Shown one piece after another: positions 17,255 to 26,293 of a stretch of DNA of 64,000 bases. A program made the translations under genes and the position numbers. The DNA comes from Aureimonas mangrovi. GTDB taxonomy: Bacteria > Pseudomonadota > Alphaproteobacteria > Rhizobiales > Rhizobiaceae. Below the pieces are notes generated by a model. The model made no database searches. It was not told the origin of the DNA and saw nothing but the letters and a program-made list of their open reading frames with translations. Positions within the stretch are counted from its first letter, which is position 1, and each line of letters starts with the position of its first letter. The stretch is taken from positions 1,617,001 through 1,681,000 of the forward strand of contig NZ_CP059692.1 of the NCBI RefSeq assembly GCF_014058705.1, given 5' to 3'.

Positions 17255-18229
17255 TCAGACCGAAGCGCTTGCCCCCAACCGTGCCTTCGCATGCGCGTAT
17301 TCGCGCGCGAGCCGGTCGATCAGCATGGCCGCCGGCACGAGGTCCTTCACCGCCCCGATGCCTTGCCCGGAGCCCCAGATGTCCTTCCAGGCCTTGGCCT
17401 TGGAGCCGTCACCAGTGCCGAAATCCATCTTGGACGGATCGCTGGCGGGCAGATTGTCCGGGTCCAGCCCCGCTGCCTCGACAGAGCGCCGAAGATAATT
17501 GCCGTGAACGCCGGTGAAGAGGTTGGAGTAGACGATGTCCGAGGCTCCGCCTTCCACGATCGCGCGCTTGTAGTCGTCGGCTGCTCGGGCTTCCTCCGTG
17601 GCGATGAAGGCCGAGCCGATATAGGCGCCGTCGGCGCCCATGGCCTCCGCTGCCAGCACCGCGTCGCCGGTCGCGATCGCGCCCGACAGGAAGAGCGGGC
17701 CGTCGAACCACGCGCGGATTTCCTGCACCAGCGCGAAGGGGGAGAGCGTGCCAGCGTGGCCGCCCGCACCGGCTGCCACGGCGACCAGACCATCCGCGCC
17801 CTTGCGGATGGCGCTGTTGGCGAACCGGTTGTTGATGACATCGTGCAGGACGATGCCGCCATAGGAGTGGACTGCCTCGTTCACCTCCGGCACCGCGCCG
17901 AGGGAGGTGATGACGATCGGCACCTTGTGCTTCACGCACAGCGCCAGATCCTGCTCCAGCCGTTTGTTGGAGCGGTGGACGATCTGGTTCACCGCAAAGG
18001 GTGCGGAGGGGCGGTTCGGGTTGGCGGCATCATGCGCGGCGAGCGTCTCGGTGACCTCGGACAGCCAGTCGTCCAACTGCTCGGGCGGACGGGCATTCAG
18101 CGCAGGGAAGGAGCCGACGACCCCGGCTTTGCACTGCGCAAGCGTCAGATGCGGATTTGAGATGATGAAGAGCGGCGCGGCGATGACCGGCAGCCGCAGG
18201 CGGCCCTTCAGAATGCTTGGCATCGTCAT
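17255..18229 (-). CDS. NAD(P)H-dependent flavin oxidoreductase (nitronate monooxygenase-like)
   Basis: FMN-binding TIM-barrel protein of 324 residues in the 2-nitropropane dioxygenase/nitronate monooxygenase family. Motifs seen are LPVIAAPLFIISNP at the N-terminus, VTSLGAVPEV-type strands, GAGGHAGTLSPF (phosphate/flavin loop with the conserved histidine) and GADGAYIGSAFIATEEA. The ATG at 18229 has GGAGG 11 bases upstream; a second ATG six bases on is possible. The longer open frame up to 18403 would give an unconvincing N-terminus and overlap the divergent gene. Substrate is not known; many relatives oxidise propionate 3-nitronate or other nitronates. Confidence 0.85.
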   Translation of the reverse strand: MTMPSILKGRLRLPVIAAPLFIISNPHLTLAQCKAGVVGSFPALNARPPEQLDDWLSEVTETLAAHDAANPNRPSAPFAVNQIVHRSNKRLEQDLALCVKHKVPIVITSLGAVPEVNEAVHSYGGIVLHDVINNRFANSAIRKGADGLVAVAAGAGGHAGTLSPFALVQEIRAWFDGPLFLSGAIATGDAVLAAEAMGADGAYIGSAFIATEEARAADDYKRAIVEGGASDIVYSNLFTGVHGNYLRRSVEAAGLDPDNLPASDPSKMDFGTGDGSKAKAWKDIWGSGQGIGAVKDLVPAAMLIDRLAREYAHAKARLGASASV

Positions 18230-18394
18230 CTGCGGCGGTTCCTCCCTTCGCGACAGGGCAGGAGCGTTAGCAGAAGCGCCGGGTGCAGGCAAAGCGCTCT
18301 CGACGAAACGGCGAGGCGCCTCATTTGCGACCGCGATCGCATGGCAATTGGGGTGCGTGAAGCCGGACAGGCCGGCGGCCAGAAGGAAAGATCG

Positions 18395-18766
18395 ATGTCC
18401 CACCGCATGTTCGCCCGATCCCTGATCGCGCTGGCACTTCTCGCCGCGCCGATGTCCGTCGCGCCCGCCGCGGCCTCGTCGGACGACGCATGGGAAGCGT
18501 TCCGCTCCGACGTCGAGGCTGCATGCCTGAACGCCGTGGGAGACGAGATCGCCGACAAGGACGCTGTAGTCGATCCGTTCGGCTCCGAGAGCTACGGGTT
18601 GGCGATCGTCACCGGTCAGGCGGTGGACGGGGAGCGTCAGTCCGTCATCTGCGTCTATGACAAGTCGGCCAAGACCGTGGAACTCGGCAGCGCCATGTCG
18701 ATCGACCCGGAAGAGGACGTCGAGTCGGAAGGCTCGCAGCAGGAAGCCGGCGCGTCACGCGACTGA
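18395..18766 (+). CDS. Small secreted protein of unknown function
   Basis: A 123-residue protein starting MSHRMFARSL, with a classic signal peptide (positive N-region, hydrophobic ALALLAAP, then an APAAA-S cleavage region near residue 28). The mature part is acidic, with two cysteines (AACLNAVG and VICVYDK) that could form a disulfide in the periplasm. AGAAGGAAAG precedes the ATG. I do not recognise a family. It is divergent from the flavin oxidoreductase gene, and 69 bp separate it from the exonuclease gene downstream. Confidence 0.7.
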   Translation: MSHRMFARSLIALALLAAPMSVAPAAASSDDAWEAFRSDVEAACLNAVGDEIADKDAVVDPFGSESYGLAIVTGQAVDGERQSVICVYDKSAKTVELGSAMSIDPEEDVESEGSQQEAGASRD

Positions 18767-18835
18767 TTGCGCAAAGAGGGGATGAACCGGATGCCGCCTT
18801 GCGTCCGGCGCTTCGGCGGACGATCTTAAGGACAG

Positions 18836-19645
18836 ATGATCGATCTGTTCGCCTCCGTCCCCTCGACGCCCTCGCTCTTCGCCGTCGCGCCATCGCCCGT
18901 GGTGCGGGTGATCGACACCGAGACGGCTGGCCATCGGCTCGCCGAGGACGCGGTGATCGAGATCGGCTCGGTCGATCTCGATCTTCTCACCGGTGCGATC
19001 TTCAATCCGATGCAGGCGCTGATCGATCCGGGCGGGGTGGCCATCAACCCGCATGCCCGCAAGGTCCATCGCATCAGCGACGAGATGCTGGCCGGTGCGC
19101 CGCCCTTCGCTGAAGCCGCGGCACCCTTCGCGAAGGCGGAAAGCTTCGCGGCGCAGCGCGCCGAGTTCGACAGGCCACGCCTGCGCATGACGGGGCGCTG
19201 GCTCTGCACGCATAAGCTGGCCTTGCGCGCCTTTCCCCAGGTGCGGGCGCACGGGCTCCAGTCGCTCGTGAAATATGTGCCGCTCGACCTGTCCGACGTC
19301 CGGGAGATGATGGACGGGCTGCATCCGCACCGCGCCCTCTACGACGCCGTCTGCACCGCCGTTCTCCTGCGCACGATCGCCTCCGCCCTGATGCCGCGAT
19401 GTGCCGACCTCGTTGACTTCTTTGAACGTGCCGAGCGGGTTTCGGCCGAGCCGGCGCTCCTCTCGCGACTGCGCTTCGGCAAGCACAAGGGCGTCGCCAT
19501 CGCACAGGTGCCGGACGACTATCTCGAATGGCTCGTCGCACAGCCGAACATGGAGGCGGACGCCGTCTTCACGGCGCGGCACCATCTAAAGGCTCGCAAC
19601 GCCGCCCGGCTGGCGCGTTTCACGCGGCCGCCTGCGGCAGCCTGA
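18836..19645 (+). CDS. DnaQ-like 3'-5' exonuclease with C-terminal quorum-type FGKHKG domain
   Basis: A 269-residue DEDD-superfamily exonuclease. Motif ExoI is VIDTETAG (Asp/Glu pair near residue 24-26), ExoII is the FDRP region, and ExoIII is HRALYDAV. After the exonuclease fold, about residues 200-250 hold RLRFGKHKGVAIAQVPDDYLEWL, the putative quorum-like C-terminal module found in ExoX-type nucleases (DUF3820-like). It is not the replicative epsilon subunit in layout. It lies 63 bp upstream of a DNA ligase on the same strand, suggesting a shared repair role; that link is inference. AAGGACAG serves as the ribosome binding site. Confidence 0.82.
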   Translation: MIDLFASVPSTPSLFAVAPSPVVRVIDTETAGHRLAEDAVIEIGSVDLDLLTGAIFNPMQALIDPGGVAINPHARKVHRISDEMLAGAPPFAEAAAPFAKAESFAAQRAEFDRPRLRMTGRWLCTHKLALRAFPQVRAHGLQSLVKYVPLDLSDVREMMDGLHPHRALYDAVCTAVLLRTIASALMPRCADLVDFFERAERVSAEPALLSRLRFGKHKGVAIAQVPDDYLEWLVAQPNMEADAVFTARHHLKARNAARLARFTRPPAAA

Positions 19646-19708
19646 CGCTGGCACGGCCCTGCGTGGGGCCTATCTCCCCGGCCAGATCTGCCGGATGACA
19701 CCTGCCTC

Positions 19709-21376
19709 GTGAAACGCTTCGCTGAACTCCTCGACCGCCTCGTGCTGACTCCATCGCGCAACGGCAAGCTGAAGCTGATGGTGGACCACTTCGCCTCCAC
19801 GCCCGATCCCGAGCGAGGCTATGCGCTGGCGGCCCTGACCGGCGGCCTCGACATCCGCTCGGTGAAGCCGGCCATGCTGCGCGCGCTGATGGCGAGCCGC
19901 ATGGACGCGGTGCTGTTCGGCTATTCCTACGACTATGTCGGCGATCTCGCCGAGACGATCGCGCTTGTCTGGCCGGCGCCGAATGACGGCGAGCGGGATC
20001 GGCGGAACGACGTTCCGACGCTCGCCGAGGTAATCGGCGCGCTCGACGCCGCGAGCCGTGCGCAAGGGCCGAAGCTCGTGGAGGAATGGCTCGATCGGCT
20101 GGACTCCTCGGGCCGCTACGCCCTCCTCAAGCTCGTGACGGGATCTTTGCGCATCGGCGTCTCGTCACGCTTGGCCAAGCAGGCGCTGGCAGATTTCGGG
20201 CAGAAGGATGTCGCCGAGATCGAGGAACTCTGGCACGGGCTGGTGCCGCCCTACGAGCCGCTTTTCGCCTGGCTCGAAGGGCGGGATGAAAAGCCAGTCT
20301 CGGCGGCCGCCGCGCCGTTCCGCCCGGTGATGCTGAGCCAGCCGCTGGAGGCGCCGGACTATTCGCGAATCATTCCGGGCGATTATGCGGTGGAGTGGAA
20401 GTGGGATGGCATCCGCGTGCAGGCGAGCGCGGAGCGTGGGCAGCGCCGCCTTTACTCGCGAACGGGCGACGACATTTCGGGCTCCTTCCCGGACCTCACC
20501 GACTTCATGACCTTCGACGGCACGCTGGACGGCGAACTTCTGGTCGCCCGGCCTGCCGCGCGGGGGAAGGGCGAGCCGGCTCTCGATCCGGAGAGGCCCC
20601 GCGATGCGGACGATATCGTCGTCGGCACCTTCTCGGACCTCCAGCAGCGGCTGAACCGCAAGACCGTATCGGCAGCCGTGATGAAGAAGCATCCGGTCTT
20701 CCTGCGGGCCTACGATCTCCTGCAGGACGGGGAGGAGGATCTGAGGCCTTTGCCCTTCGCCGAGCGGCGCAAGCGGCTGGACGCCTTCATGCTCAAGCTG
20801 GAGCGCACGCGCTTCGACATCTCGCCATTCGTTCCGTTCGAGACCTTCGAGGATCTGGCGAAACTGCGCGCCTCGCCGCCGCATCCGGTGATCGAGGGGC
20901 TGATGCTCAAGCGCTGGGACAGCACCTATGTACCGGGCCGCCCCAAGGGGCCGTGGTTCAAGTGGAAGCAGGACCCGCATCTGATCGATGCCGTCCTGAT
21001 GTATGCCCAGCGCGGACACGGCAAGCGCTCGTCCTTCTATTCGGACTACACGTTCGGCGTCTGGACCGGGCCGGCGGACGAGCCGGAGCTCGTGCCGGTC
21101 GGCAAGGCCTATTTCGGCTTCACCGACGAGGAACTGAAGCAGCTCGACAAGTACATCCGCGACAACACGATCGAGCGGTTCGGCCCTGTGCGCTCCGTGA
21201 GGGCCGAGCCCGACCACGGCCTCGTCATCGAAGTTGCCTTCGAAGGGCTGGCGCGCTCCACGCGTCACAAGTCTGGCGTCGCCATGCGCTTTCCGCGCGT
21301 CTCAAGGCTGAGGTGGGACAAGCCGGCCTTCGAGGCCGATCGGCTCGAGACGCTTCAGGCGATGCTCGACGCCTGA
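19709..21376 (+). CDS. ATP-dependent DNA ligase, cisplatin damage response type
   Basis: Seals nicks using ATP. The 555-residue product carries the adenylation lysine K231 in the KWDGIR motif I, motif IV-like LDGELLV, motif V EGLMLKR and a C-terminal OB-fold with WFKWK. An N-terminal DNA-binding domain (FAELLDRLVLTPSRNGK) is in keeping with the family often annotated as cisplatin damage response ligase. Start is GTG at 19709. Related ligases usually sit beside an MBL-fold exonuclease, an Lhr-like helicase and a phosphoesterase; none of these is nearby, and a DnaQ-like exonuclease precedes it instead. Confidence 0.92.
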   Translation: MKRFAELLDRLVLTPSRNGKLKLMVDHFASTPDPERGYALAALTGGLDIRSVKPAMLRALMASRMDAVLFGYSYDYVGDLAETIALVWPAPNDGERDRRNDVPTLAEVIGALDAASRAQGPKLVEEWLDRLDSSGRYALLKLVTGSLRIGVSSRLAKQALADFGQKDVAEIEELWHGLVPPYEPLFAWLEGRDEKPVSAAAAPFRPVMLSQPLEAPDYSRIIPGDYAVEWKWDGIRVQASAERGQRRLYSRTGDDISGSFPDLTDFMTFDGTLDGELLVARPAARGKGEPALDPERPRDADDIVVGTFSDLQQRLNRKTVSAAVMKKHPVFLRAYDLLQDGEEDLRPLPFAERRKRLDAFMLKLERTRFDISPFVPFETFEDLAKLRASPPHPVIEGLMLKRWDSTYVPGRPKGPWFKWKQDPHLIDAVLMYAQRGHGKRSSFYSDYTFGVWTGPADEPELVPVGKAYFGFTDEELKQLDKYIRDNTIERFGPVRSVRAEPDHGLVIEVAFEGLARSTRHKSGVAMRFPRVSRLRWDKPAFEADRLETLQAMLDA

Positions 21377-21440
21377 TTGCTTGCGCGCACGGCGCTCACC
21401 GCCTACCTCATGGTCCGAATTGGATAGAGGATTGTCGTCG

Positions 21441-21710
21441 ATGTCCGGACCCGTGACCCGCTTTCTCGGCGGATCTCCGCTTTCGGTTCTCCTGAAGCTG
21501 GCGTTGCTATCGCTCGCCGTCGGCATCCTCCTGTCGTGGCTGAATCTCCAGCCGCTCGACCTCGTCGAGTGGATCGTCGACCTCGTGCGAGACGCCTGGA
21601 GCATGGTCTTCGGCTCTCTCGGCCGGGCTGCGGAGTATTTCGTGCTCGGCGCGGTGATCGTCGTGCCGATCTTCCTGATCTCGCGGCTGATGAAGAGCGG
21701 CCGGGGCTGA
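21441..21710 (+). CDS. Small integral membrane protein (DUF6460-like)
   Basis: An 89-residue protein with two predicted membrane helices, one around residues 15-35 (LLKLALLSLAVGILLSWL) and one around 63-82 (YFVLGAVIVVPIFLIS). The N-terminus MSGPVTRFLGGSPLSVLLK resembles DUF6460 proteins of Hyphomicrobiales, an assignment made from memory of the pattern. The ATG at 21441 is used; the frame opens at 21381. Function is unknown. It converges on the deacetylase gene, whose stop lies 10 bp beyond. Confidence 0.7.
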   Translation: MSGPVTRFLGGSPLSVLLKLALLSLAVGILLSWLNLQPLDLVEWIVDLVRDAWSMVFGSLGRAAEYFVLGAVIVVPIFLISRLMKSGRG

Positions 21711-21720
21711 TCTTCCGGCG

Positions 21721-22623
21721 TCAGGCGAATTCGAAGGCCGCTCTGTGAATGATGGTGTGGCGGCGCGACAAGGCTTCGATGTCACGCGAGTAGCCGCCTC
21801 CGATGACGCAGGCGACCGGCAGGCCGCGCTGTCGGAAGAAGCCGATGACGCGGCGATCGCGCTCCGTCAGGCCATCGTCGGTGAGCGCGAGGCGCCCCAG
21901 CCGGTCGTCTCGATGCGGATCGACCCCTGCATTGTAGAAAACCAAGTCAGCACGGAATCTTGCGGCGGATTCCTCAAGAATAGAATCGAGAACGCGCAGA
22001 TAGCTTTCGTCGTCCGTTCCGTCGCGTAGCGGCACGTCGAGGTCGGAGCGTGCCTTGGGGTGCGGGTAGTTCTTCTCGCCGTGGATCGAGACGGTCGCGA
22101 CACGCGGATCGTCTTGGAAGATGCGGGCCGTACCATCGCCCTGATGAACGTCGCAGTCGAACACGATCGCGCGCCCGATTTCGCCGGCCGCCAACAGGAC
22201 GCTCGCGGCTACGGCGACGTCGTTGAAGACGGAGAAGCCCGCTCCGCCATCGCGATGAGCGTGGTGGCTGCCGCCCGCCGTGTTGCAGGCAAGGCCCTTC
22301 TCCAGCGCGAGGCGTGCCGTCAGGACGGTGCCGCCGCAGGCGCAGCGCGAACGCATCGCCACGCGTTCGTCCACAGGAAAACCGATCGCCTTCTCCATTT
22401 CCAGCGGCAGCGCCCGCCGAAGCACCCCTTCGACATAAGCGGGCGCGTGGGCGAGTTCGAGCCACGCCTGAGGCGCCGGGATCGGCTCCTCGAAGCCGCC
22501 GGGCGCGACAAGCCCGTCCTCCACGAGAATCTGGGCGAGGCGCGTGAACTTCGACATCGGAAAACGATGCGCTTCGTCGAACCGCGCGTCGAAGGCCGGG
22601 TGGTGGACGATCGGCAGGTCCAT
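21721..22623 (-). CDS. Histone deacetylase family protein (acetylpolyamine amidohydrolase-like)
   Basis: Zinc-dependent deacetylase fold, 300 residues. The histidine pair is in [10 protein letters not shown], the zinc ligands in [11 protein letters not shown] (Asp-x-His), a further Asp in [10 protein letters not shown], and the catalytic tyrosine in GGGYSRD. Bacterial members act on acetylated small molecules such as polyamines or acetoin-linked targets; substrate is unresolved here. The ATG at 22623 lies 10 bp after the pyrD stop, so it is probably in the same transcript. A TTG one codon earlier is also open. Confidence 0.88.
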   Translation of the reverse strand: MDLPIVHHPAFDARFDEAHRFPMSKFTRLAQILVEDGLVAPGGFEEPIPAPQAWLELAHAPAYVEGVLRRALPLEMEKAIGFPVDERVAMRSRCACGGTVLTARLALEKGLACNTAGGSHHAHRDGGAGFSVFNDVAVAASVLLAAGEIGRAIVFDCDVHQGDGTARIFQDDPRVATVSIHGEKNYPHPKARSDLDVPLRDGTDDESYLRVLDSILEESAARFRADLVFYNAGVDPHRDDRLGRLALTDDGLTERDRRVIGFFRQRGLPVACVIGGGYSRDIEALSRRHTIIHRAAFEFA

Positions 22624-22633
22624 CAACGGAGCG

Positions 22634-23746
22634 CTAAGGGGTCTCCCACCCCGCGGGCGGCGGACGGTTCAGGATTTCGTCGACCTTGACGCCGCGAAGC
22701 TCGCCGATCGACTTCAGCCCGCTCTTGTCGAGGTAGCGGCTCATGCCGTCGAGAATGCGCTTGGGCAGCGACGGGCCTTCGTAGACCAATGCTGTGTAGA
22801 GCTGCACGAGGTCGGCCCCAGCCTCGATCTTGGCGAGCGCGGTGCGAGCGCTCTCCACGCCGCCGACGCCGATGAGAGGCATGTTCGCGCCGAGCGCGCG
22901 GCGGAAGGCTGCGAGAACATAGGTCGAGCGCGCCATGAGCGGCCGCCCTGACAGGCCGCCAGTCTCGTTCGCCGCGCGTCTGCCTTCGACGCCCTCCCGC
23001 GAGAGCGTGGTGTTGGAAACGATCAGCCCGTCGATCTTGTGCCTCTTGGCGGCGTCAGCGATGCCGCCGATCTCGGCGAAGGAAAGGTCGGGCGCGACCT
23101 TTAGGAAGATCGGGCAGGGACGGGAGGCGGCGATGGCGGCGGCGCCCGAACGCGCAGCCATGACGGCTGCGAGCAGTCGATCGAGGTCCTCGGCGCCCTG
23201 GAGCTTTCGAAGCCCCGGCGTGTTCGGCGAAGAGATGTTGACCGTGAGATAGGAGGCCATGCTCTCGAAGCGATGGATGCCGGTCACGTAGTCGTCGATC
23301 CGGTCGGTCGAGTCCTTGTTCGCGCCGATGTTGACGCCGACGAGACCGGCCTTGCGCTTGCGCTTCTCCAGCCGGGCTGCTGCTTCCGCATGGCCCTCGT
23401 TGTTGAAGCCGAGCCGGTTGATGACAGCTCGCGCCTCCGGCAGGCGGAAGACGCGTGGCCTGTCGTTGCCTGCCTGCGGCAGCGGCGTGACCGTGCCAAC
23501 CTCCACAAAGCCGAAGCCGAGCCGCAGGGCGGCATCGGGAACCTCGGCGTTCTTGTCGTAGCCGGCGGCGAGCCCCAGCGGATTCGGAAAGGAGATGCCG
23601 GCGACCGATACGCGCAGGCGGGGATCGACGTTGAGATTGCGAGGCGCGAAGGCCCGGCTCTTGAGAGCCAGCAACGAAAGCGTGTGGGCGCGCTCGGGAT
23701 CGAGCGCGAAGAGCGCCGGGCGCGCAAGGCTATAGCTTCGGCTCAT
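22634..23746 (-). CDS. pyrD: Dihydroorotate dehydrogenase (quinone), class 2
   Basis: Membrane-associated flavoenzyme that oxidises dihydroorotate to orotate with quinone, the fourth pyrimidine step. The 370-residue product has the class 2 N-terminal membrane-binding helix region, then [35 protein letters not shown] with the catalytic serine, and IGVGGVESA near the phosphate-binding site. The start at 23746 overlaps the DUF952 stop by ATGA. The pairing of pyrD with a DUF952 gene is common in Hyphomicrobiales. Confidence 0.95.
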   Translation of the reverse strand: MSRSYSLARPALFALDPERAHTLSLLALKSRAFAPRNLNVDPRLRVSVAGISFPNPLGLAAGYDKNAEVPDAALRLGFGFVEVGTVTPLPQAGNDRPRVFRLPEARAVINRLGFNNEGHAEAAARLEKRKRKAGLVGVNIGANKDSTDRIDDYVTGIHRFESMASYLTVNISSPNTPGLRKLQGAEDLDRLLAAVMAARSGAAAIAASRPCPIFLKVAPDLSFAEIGGIADAAKRHKIDGLIVSNTTLSREGVEGRRAANETGGLSGRPLMARSTYVLAAFRRALGANMPLIGVGGVESARTALAKIEAGADLVQLYTALVYEGPSLPKRILDGMSRYLDKSGLKSIGELRGVKVDEILNRPPPAGWETP

Positions 23747-24111
23747 CGAAGATCGTCCGGGAAGGCATGCGCTCCGTCGGGGCCGAGCGGCAGAGGATGG
23801 GCATCGAGAACGGCGTCCATCGCCAGCGGCGCGTAAAGGTGCGGAAAGAGATCGCCGCCGCGCGCAGGCTCCCATCGCAGCGGCGAACCTAGCCGCCCCG
23901 TATCGATGACCAGGAGGACGAGACCGGTCATGCCCGCGAAATGCCGCGCGGCGGTTTCGCGCACCTGCCGGGCGGTGGAGAAGTGGATGTATCCGTCGGC
24001 AAGATCGACCGGCGCGCCGTCGAAGCGGCCGGACTGGCGGAACAGGAACCAGTGCTCCTCTGTCAGGATCTTGTAGATCACGTCGCCGACGGCAGCTTCC
24101 TGCGTGCTCAT
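23743..24111 (-). CDS. DUF952 domain-containing protein
   Basis: A 122-residue single-domain protein with the DUF952 pattern: IYKILTEEHW at the start, DGYIHFSTARQV, LLVIDTGRLGSPLRWE, and FPHLYAPL. Function is unknown; the fold has been compared to ADP-ribosyltransferase-like proteins, which is only suggestive. It overlaps both neighbours by ATGA (hydrolase upstream, pyrD downstream), so all are translated from one message. Confidence 0.9.
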   Translation of the reverse strand: MSTQEAAVGDVIYKILTEEHWFLFRQSGRFDGAPVDLADGYIHFSTARQVRETAARHFAGMTGLVLLVIDTGRLGSPLRWEPARGGDLFPHLYAPLAMDAVLDAHPLPLGPDGAHAFPDDLR

Positions 24112-25094
24112 GCGCGCGTTCCGTTCATGCGTTCTGCCAGAAATCGTGCGATCTCGTCATTGGACTGGCGCGCAGCCGCGCAGTCGAACGCCTGGAACAC
24201 GTGGCAGCCGCCGGTCCAGACGGAAAGCGTGGCGGCGTTGCCGGAACTCAGCCAGCGCGTTGCCATGAACAGCGTGTCGTCGACGAGCAGATCGCGCGTG
24301 CCGACCGAGAAGAGAGCGGGCGGCAGGCCCTTCAAGTCCGCGAAAAGCGGCGAGACGGCCGGGTCCTTGAGAGCGACCTCGTTGGGCACGAAGCGCAGCA
24401 CGAACTCCTTCACGTCGTCCGTATTGAGAACGAGGCGCTCCTCGCCGAAATTGCGAACGCTCGGCGTCAGTGAGAGGTCGTAGCAGCCGGCGACGAGATT
24501 GGCTGCGCCAAACGGCGTGAGGCCGTGCCCGTCTCGCAGCCGCAGGAGGGTGAGGACGGAAAGATGAGCGCCGGCCGATTCGCCGCCGATGGCGAGAAAG
24601 TCGGTGGGGCAGCTCTCGATCTTGCCGCCGGCCAACGCCAGCGCGACGTCCTCGCAATCCTCCGGGCCGGCGGGGTAGGGGTGCTCGGGCGCCAGACGGT
24701 AGTCGACGGAGAGAGTGGCGAGACCGGTCTCGTCCGCGATGGCGCGCAGGCGCGTGTCGTTCTCCATCGGTTCGCCGAAGACCCATCCGCCGCCGTGGAT
24801 GTGCAGATAGGTGCCGACGGCCGCGCGATCGGCAGGCAGGATCAGCCGCACGGGGATCGCATGGCCGCCGCGCCCTTCGACCGTCAGGTCGCGCGCAGAT
24901 GGATCGGGTTGCGGAGCGGCGAAGACGCCGCGACCCTCGCGCCGTGCCGCGCGCACGGTCTCGATCGGGAAGCTCCAGGGGCTGGGGCGTGACTTCTGGA
25001 AACTGGCGATCGAAGCGTTGAGCTCGAGAAGGTCGGGCGCCGCGCCATCCTCGTCGAACGTCTTTCGATTGATGATGATCGTGTGGCCTGCCAT
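24108..25094 (-). CDS. Alpha/beta hydrolase (hormone-sensitive-lipase family)
   Basis: Carboxylesterase-type hydrolase of 328 residues. It has the oxyanion-hole motif HGGGW near residue 98, the nucleophile elbow GESAG near 170 and GGCHVF near the C-terminus carrying the catalytic histidine. The acidic member is probably in the SVGTRDLLVDD segment. Natural substrate unknown. It is the first gene of a four-gene minus-strand set; its promoter should lie in 25095-25195, shared with the divergent yjbQ. Confidence 0.88.
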   Translation of the reverse strand: MAGHTIIINRKTFDEDGAAPDLLELNASIASFQKSRPSPWSFPIETVRAARREGRGVFAAPQPDPSARDLTVEGRGGHAIPVRLILPADRAAVGTYLHIHGGGWVFGEPMENDTRLRAIADETGLATLSVDYRLAPEHPYPAGPEDCEDVALALAGGKIESCPTDFLAIGGESAGAHLSVLTLLRLRDGHGLTPFGAANLVAGCYDLSLTPSVRNFGEERLVLNTDDVKEFVLRFVPNEVALKDPAVSPLFADLKGLPPALFSVGTRDLLVDDTLFMATRWLSSGNAATLSVWTGGCHVFQAFDCAAARQSNDEIARFLAERMNGTRA

Positions 25095-25195
25095 CCTGAC
25101 GCCCCGACTGTCCGATGTTCGCGACCCATCTAGAGCATCGCGCGGTCATGTTGAAAGCGCATTGTCCCGAAAGCGCGGGTGGAGGCGACGATAGG

Positions 25196-25642
25196 ATGCA
25201 GAAGCCCGAGCAGCTGAGGCCGCTCATGTTCGTCGAACGCTTCGCCGTCGAGACGCGCGGACGAGAAATGCGCGACATCACCGCGCCCGTCGCCAAGCTC
25301 CTCAGGGAGCACGGTGCGGCTATGGGGCTTGCGACGATCTTCGTGCGGCACACCTCCGCTTCGCTCACGATCCAGGAGAACGCGGACCCTGACGTCCGGG
25401 CCGATCTTCTCGATGCCTTCGAGCGGCTCGCGCCCCGCGACTTTCCCTATCGCCACGATGTCGAGGGGCCGGACGACATGCCCGCCCACATCAAGAGCGC
25501 GATCACCGCAACGAGTGTTTCGGTGCCGGTCGAGGGCGGCTCGATGCTGCTCGGTATCTGGCAGGGGCTCTACCTCGTAGAGCACCGCGACAGACCGCAT
25601 CGGCGCGAGGTGGCGATCCATTTCGCGGGCACGATGCGGTGA
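25196..25642 (+). CDS. YjbQ/UPF0047 family protein (secondary thiamine-phosphate synthase-like)
   Basis: A 148-residue protein with the hallmark UPF0047 motifs: [27 protein letters not shown] and [12 protein letters not shown]. The fold forms trimers and binds metal or phosphate through the conserved His/Asp/Glu set. E. coli YjbQ can supply weak thiamine phosphate synthase activity, but the true role is unsettled. The ATG at 25196 is preferred because GGAGG lies 10 bases upstream; the frame is open to 25115. Confidence 0.9.
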   Translation: MQKPEQLRPLMFVERFAVETRGREMRDITAPVAKLLREHGAAMGLATIFVRHTSASLTIQENADPDVRADLLDAFERLAPRDFPYRHDVEGPDDMPAHIKSAITATSVSVPVEGGSMLLGIWQGLYLVEHRDRPHRREVAIHFAGTMR

Positions 25643-25718
25643 GCGGGCAATTGCGCCGGAAGGCACTCGGGGGCATTGTTCACGCCGTCGTGTACGCTCT
25701 GCCAGAAAGGGGACATCG

Positions 25719-26189
25719 GTGCTCAAGGAATTTCGCGAATTCGCCCTGAAGGGCAACATGGTCGATCTCGCGATCGGTATCATCATCGGCGCCGCGTTCT
25801 CGGGGCTCGTGAACTCCATCGTCGCCGACCTCATCATGCCGGTGATCGGCCTCGCGACGGGCGGCGTCGACTTCTCCAACCAGTTCGTGCCGCTCTCCGG
25901 CGATGTGACGGCGACCGGCCTTGCGCAGGCGCGCGAGCAGGGCGCCGTGCTCGCTTACGGCAATTTCATCACGCTTCTCATCAACTTCATCATTGTCGCC
26001 TTCGTGCTCTTCATGGTGGTGAAACTGATGAACCGCATGAAGCGCAAGGAAGAAGCCAAGCCTGCCGAGGTGGCCGCCGTGCCGCGCGAGCAGGAGCTTC
26101 TGGAAGAGATCCGCGACCTCCTGGCCGGCGGCCGTTCGTCCGCGCCCAAGGCGCCGATCGCCGCCCCGCGCGTTCCCGGCGACCTCTGA
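25719..26189 (+). CDS. mscL: Large-conductance mechanosensitive channel MscL
   Basis: Pentameric inner-membrane safety valve that opens on hypo-osmotic shock. The 156-residue product shows the amphipathic N-terminal helix [12 protein letters not shown], first transmembrane helix [17 protein letters not shown], periplasmic loop, second helix [16 protein letters not shown], and a charged C-terminal helix [12 protein letters not shown]. The start is GTG with GAAAGGGG upstream. Slightly longer than typical because of a Pro/Ala-rich tail. Confidence 0.96.
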   Translation: MLKEFREFALKGNMVDLAIGIIIGAAFSGLVNSIVADLIMPVIGLATGGVDFSNQFVPLSGDVTATGLAQAREQGAVLAYGNFITLLINFIIVAFVLFMVVKLMNRMKRKEEAKPAEVAAVPREQELLEEIRDLLAGGRSSAPKAPIAAPRVPGDL

Positions 26190-26247
26190 TCGCCATCACG
26201 CCGACTTGACGCGGGCGGCCTAAAGGCCTCTCTCGCGGCTGCGAAAC

Positions 26248-26267
26248 GGGCGCATGTCCATGCGCCC
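26248..26267. terminator. Hairpin downstream of mscL
   Basis: GGGCGCAT / ATGCGCCC form an eight-base-pair stem with a four-base loop between mscL and the aminotransferase gene. No T tract follows, so it may be a weak terminator or an mRNA-stabilising structure. Confidence 0.4.
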
Positions 26268-26293
26268 GCCCGGCTGATTCGAGAGAGGCGGAT

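Noticed and set aside
25125-25195. Segment resembling the rhizobial GAGCATG/CCCGAAA intergenic repeat
   Set aside because: Similarity is only partial, and one copy in a window cannot establish a repeat family.
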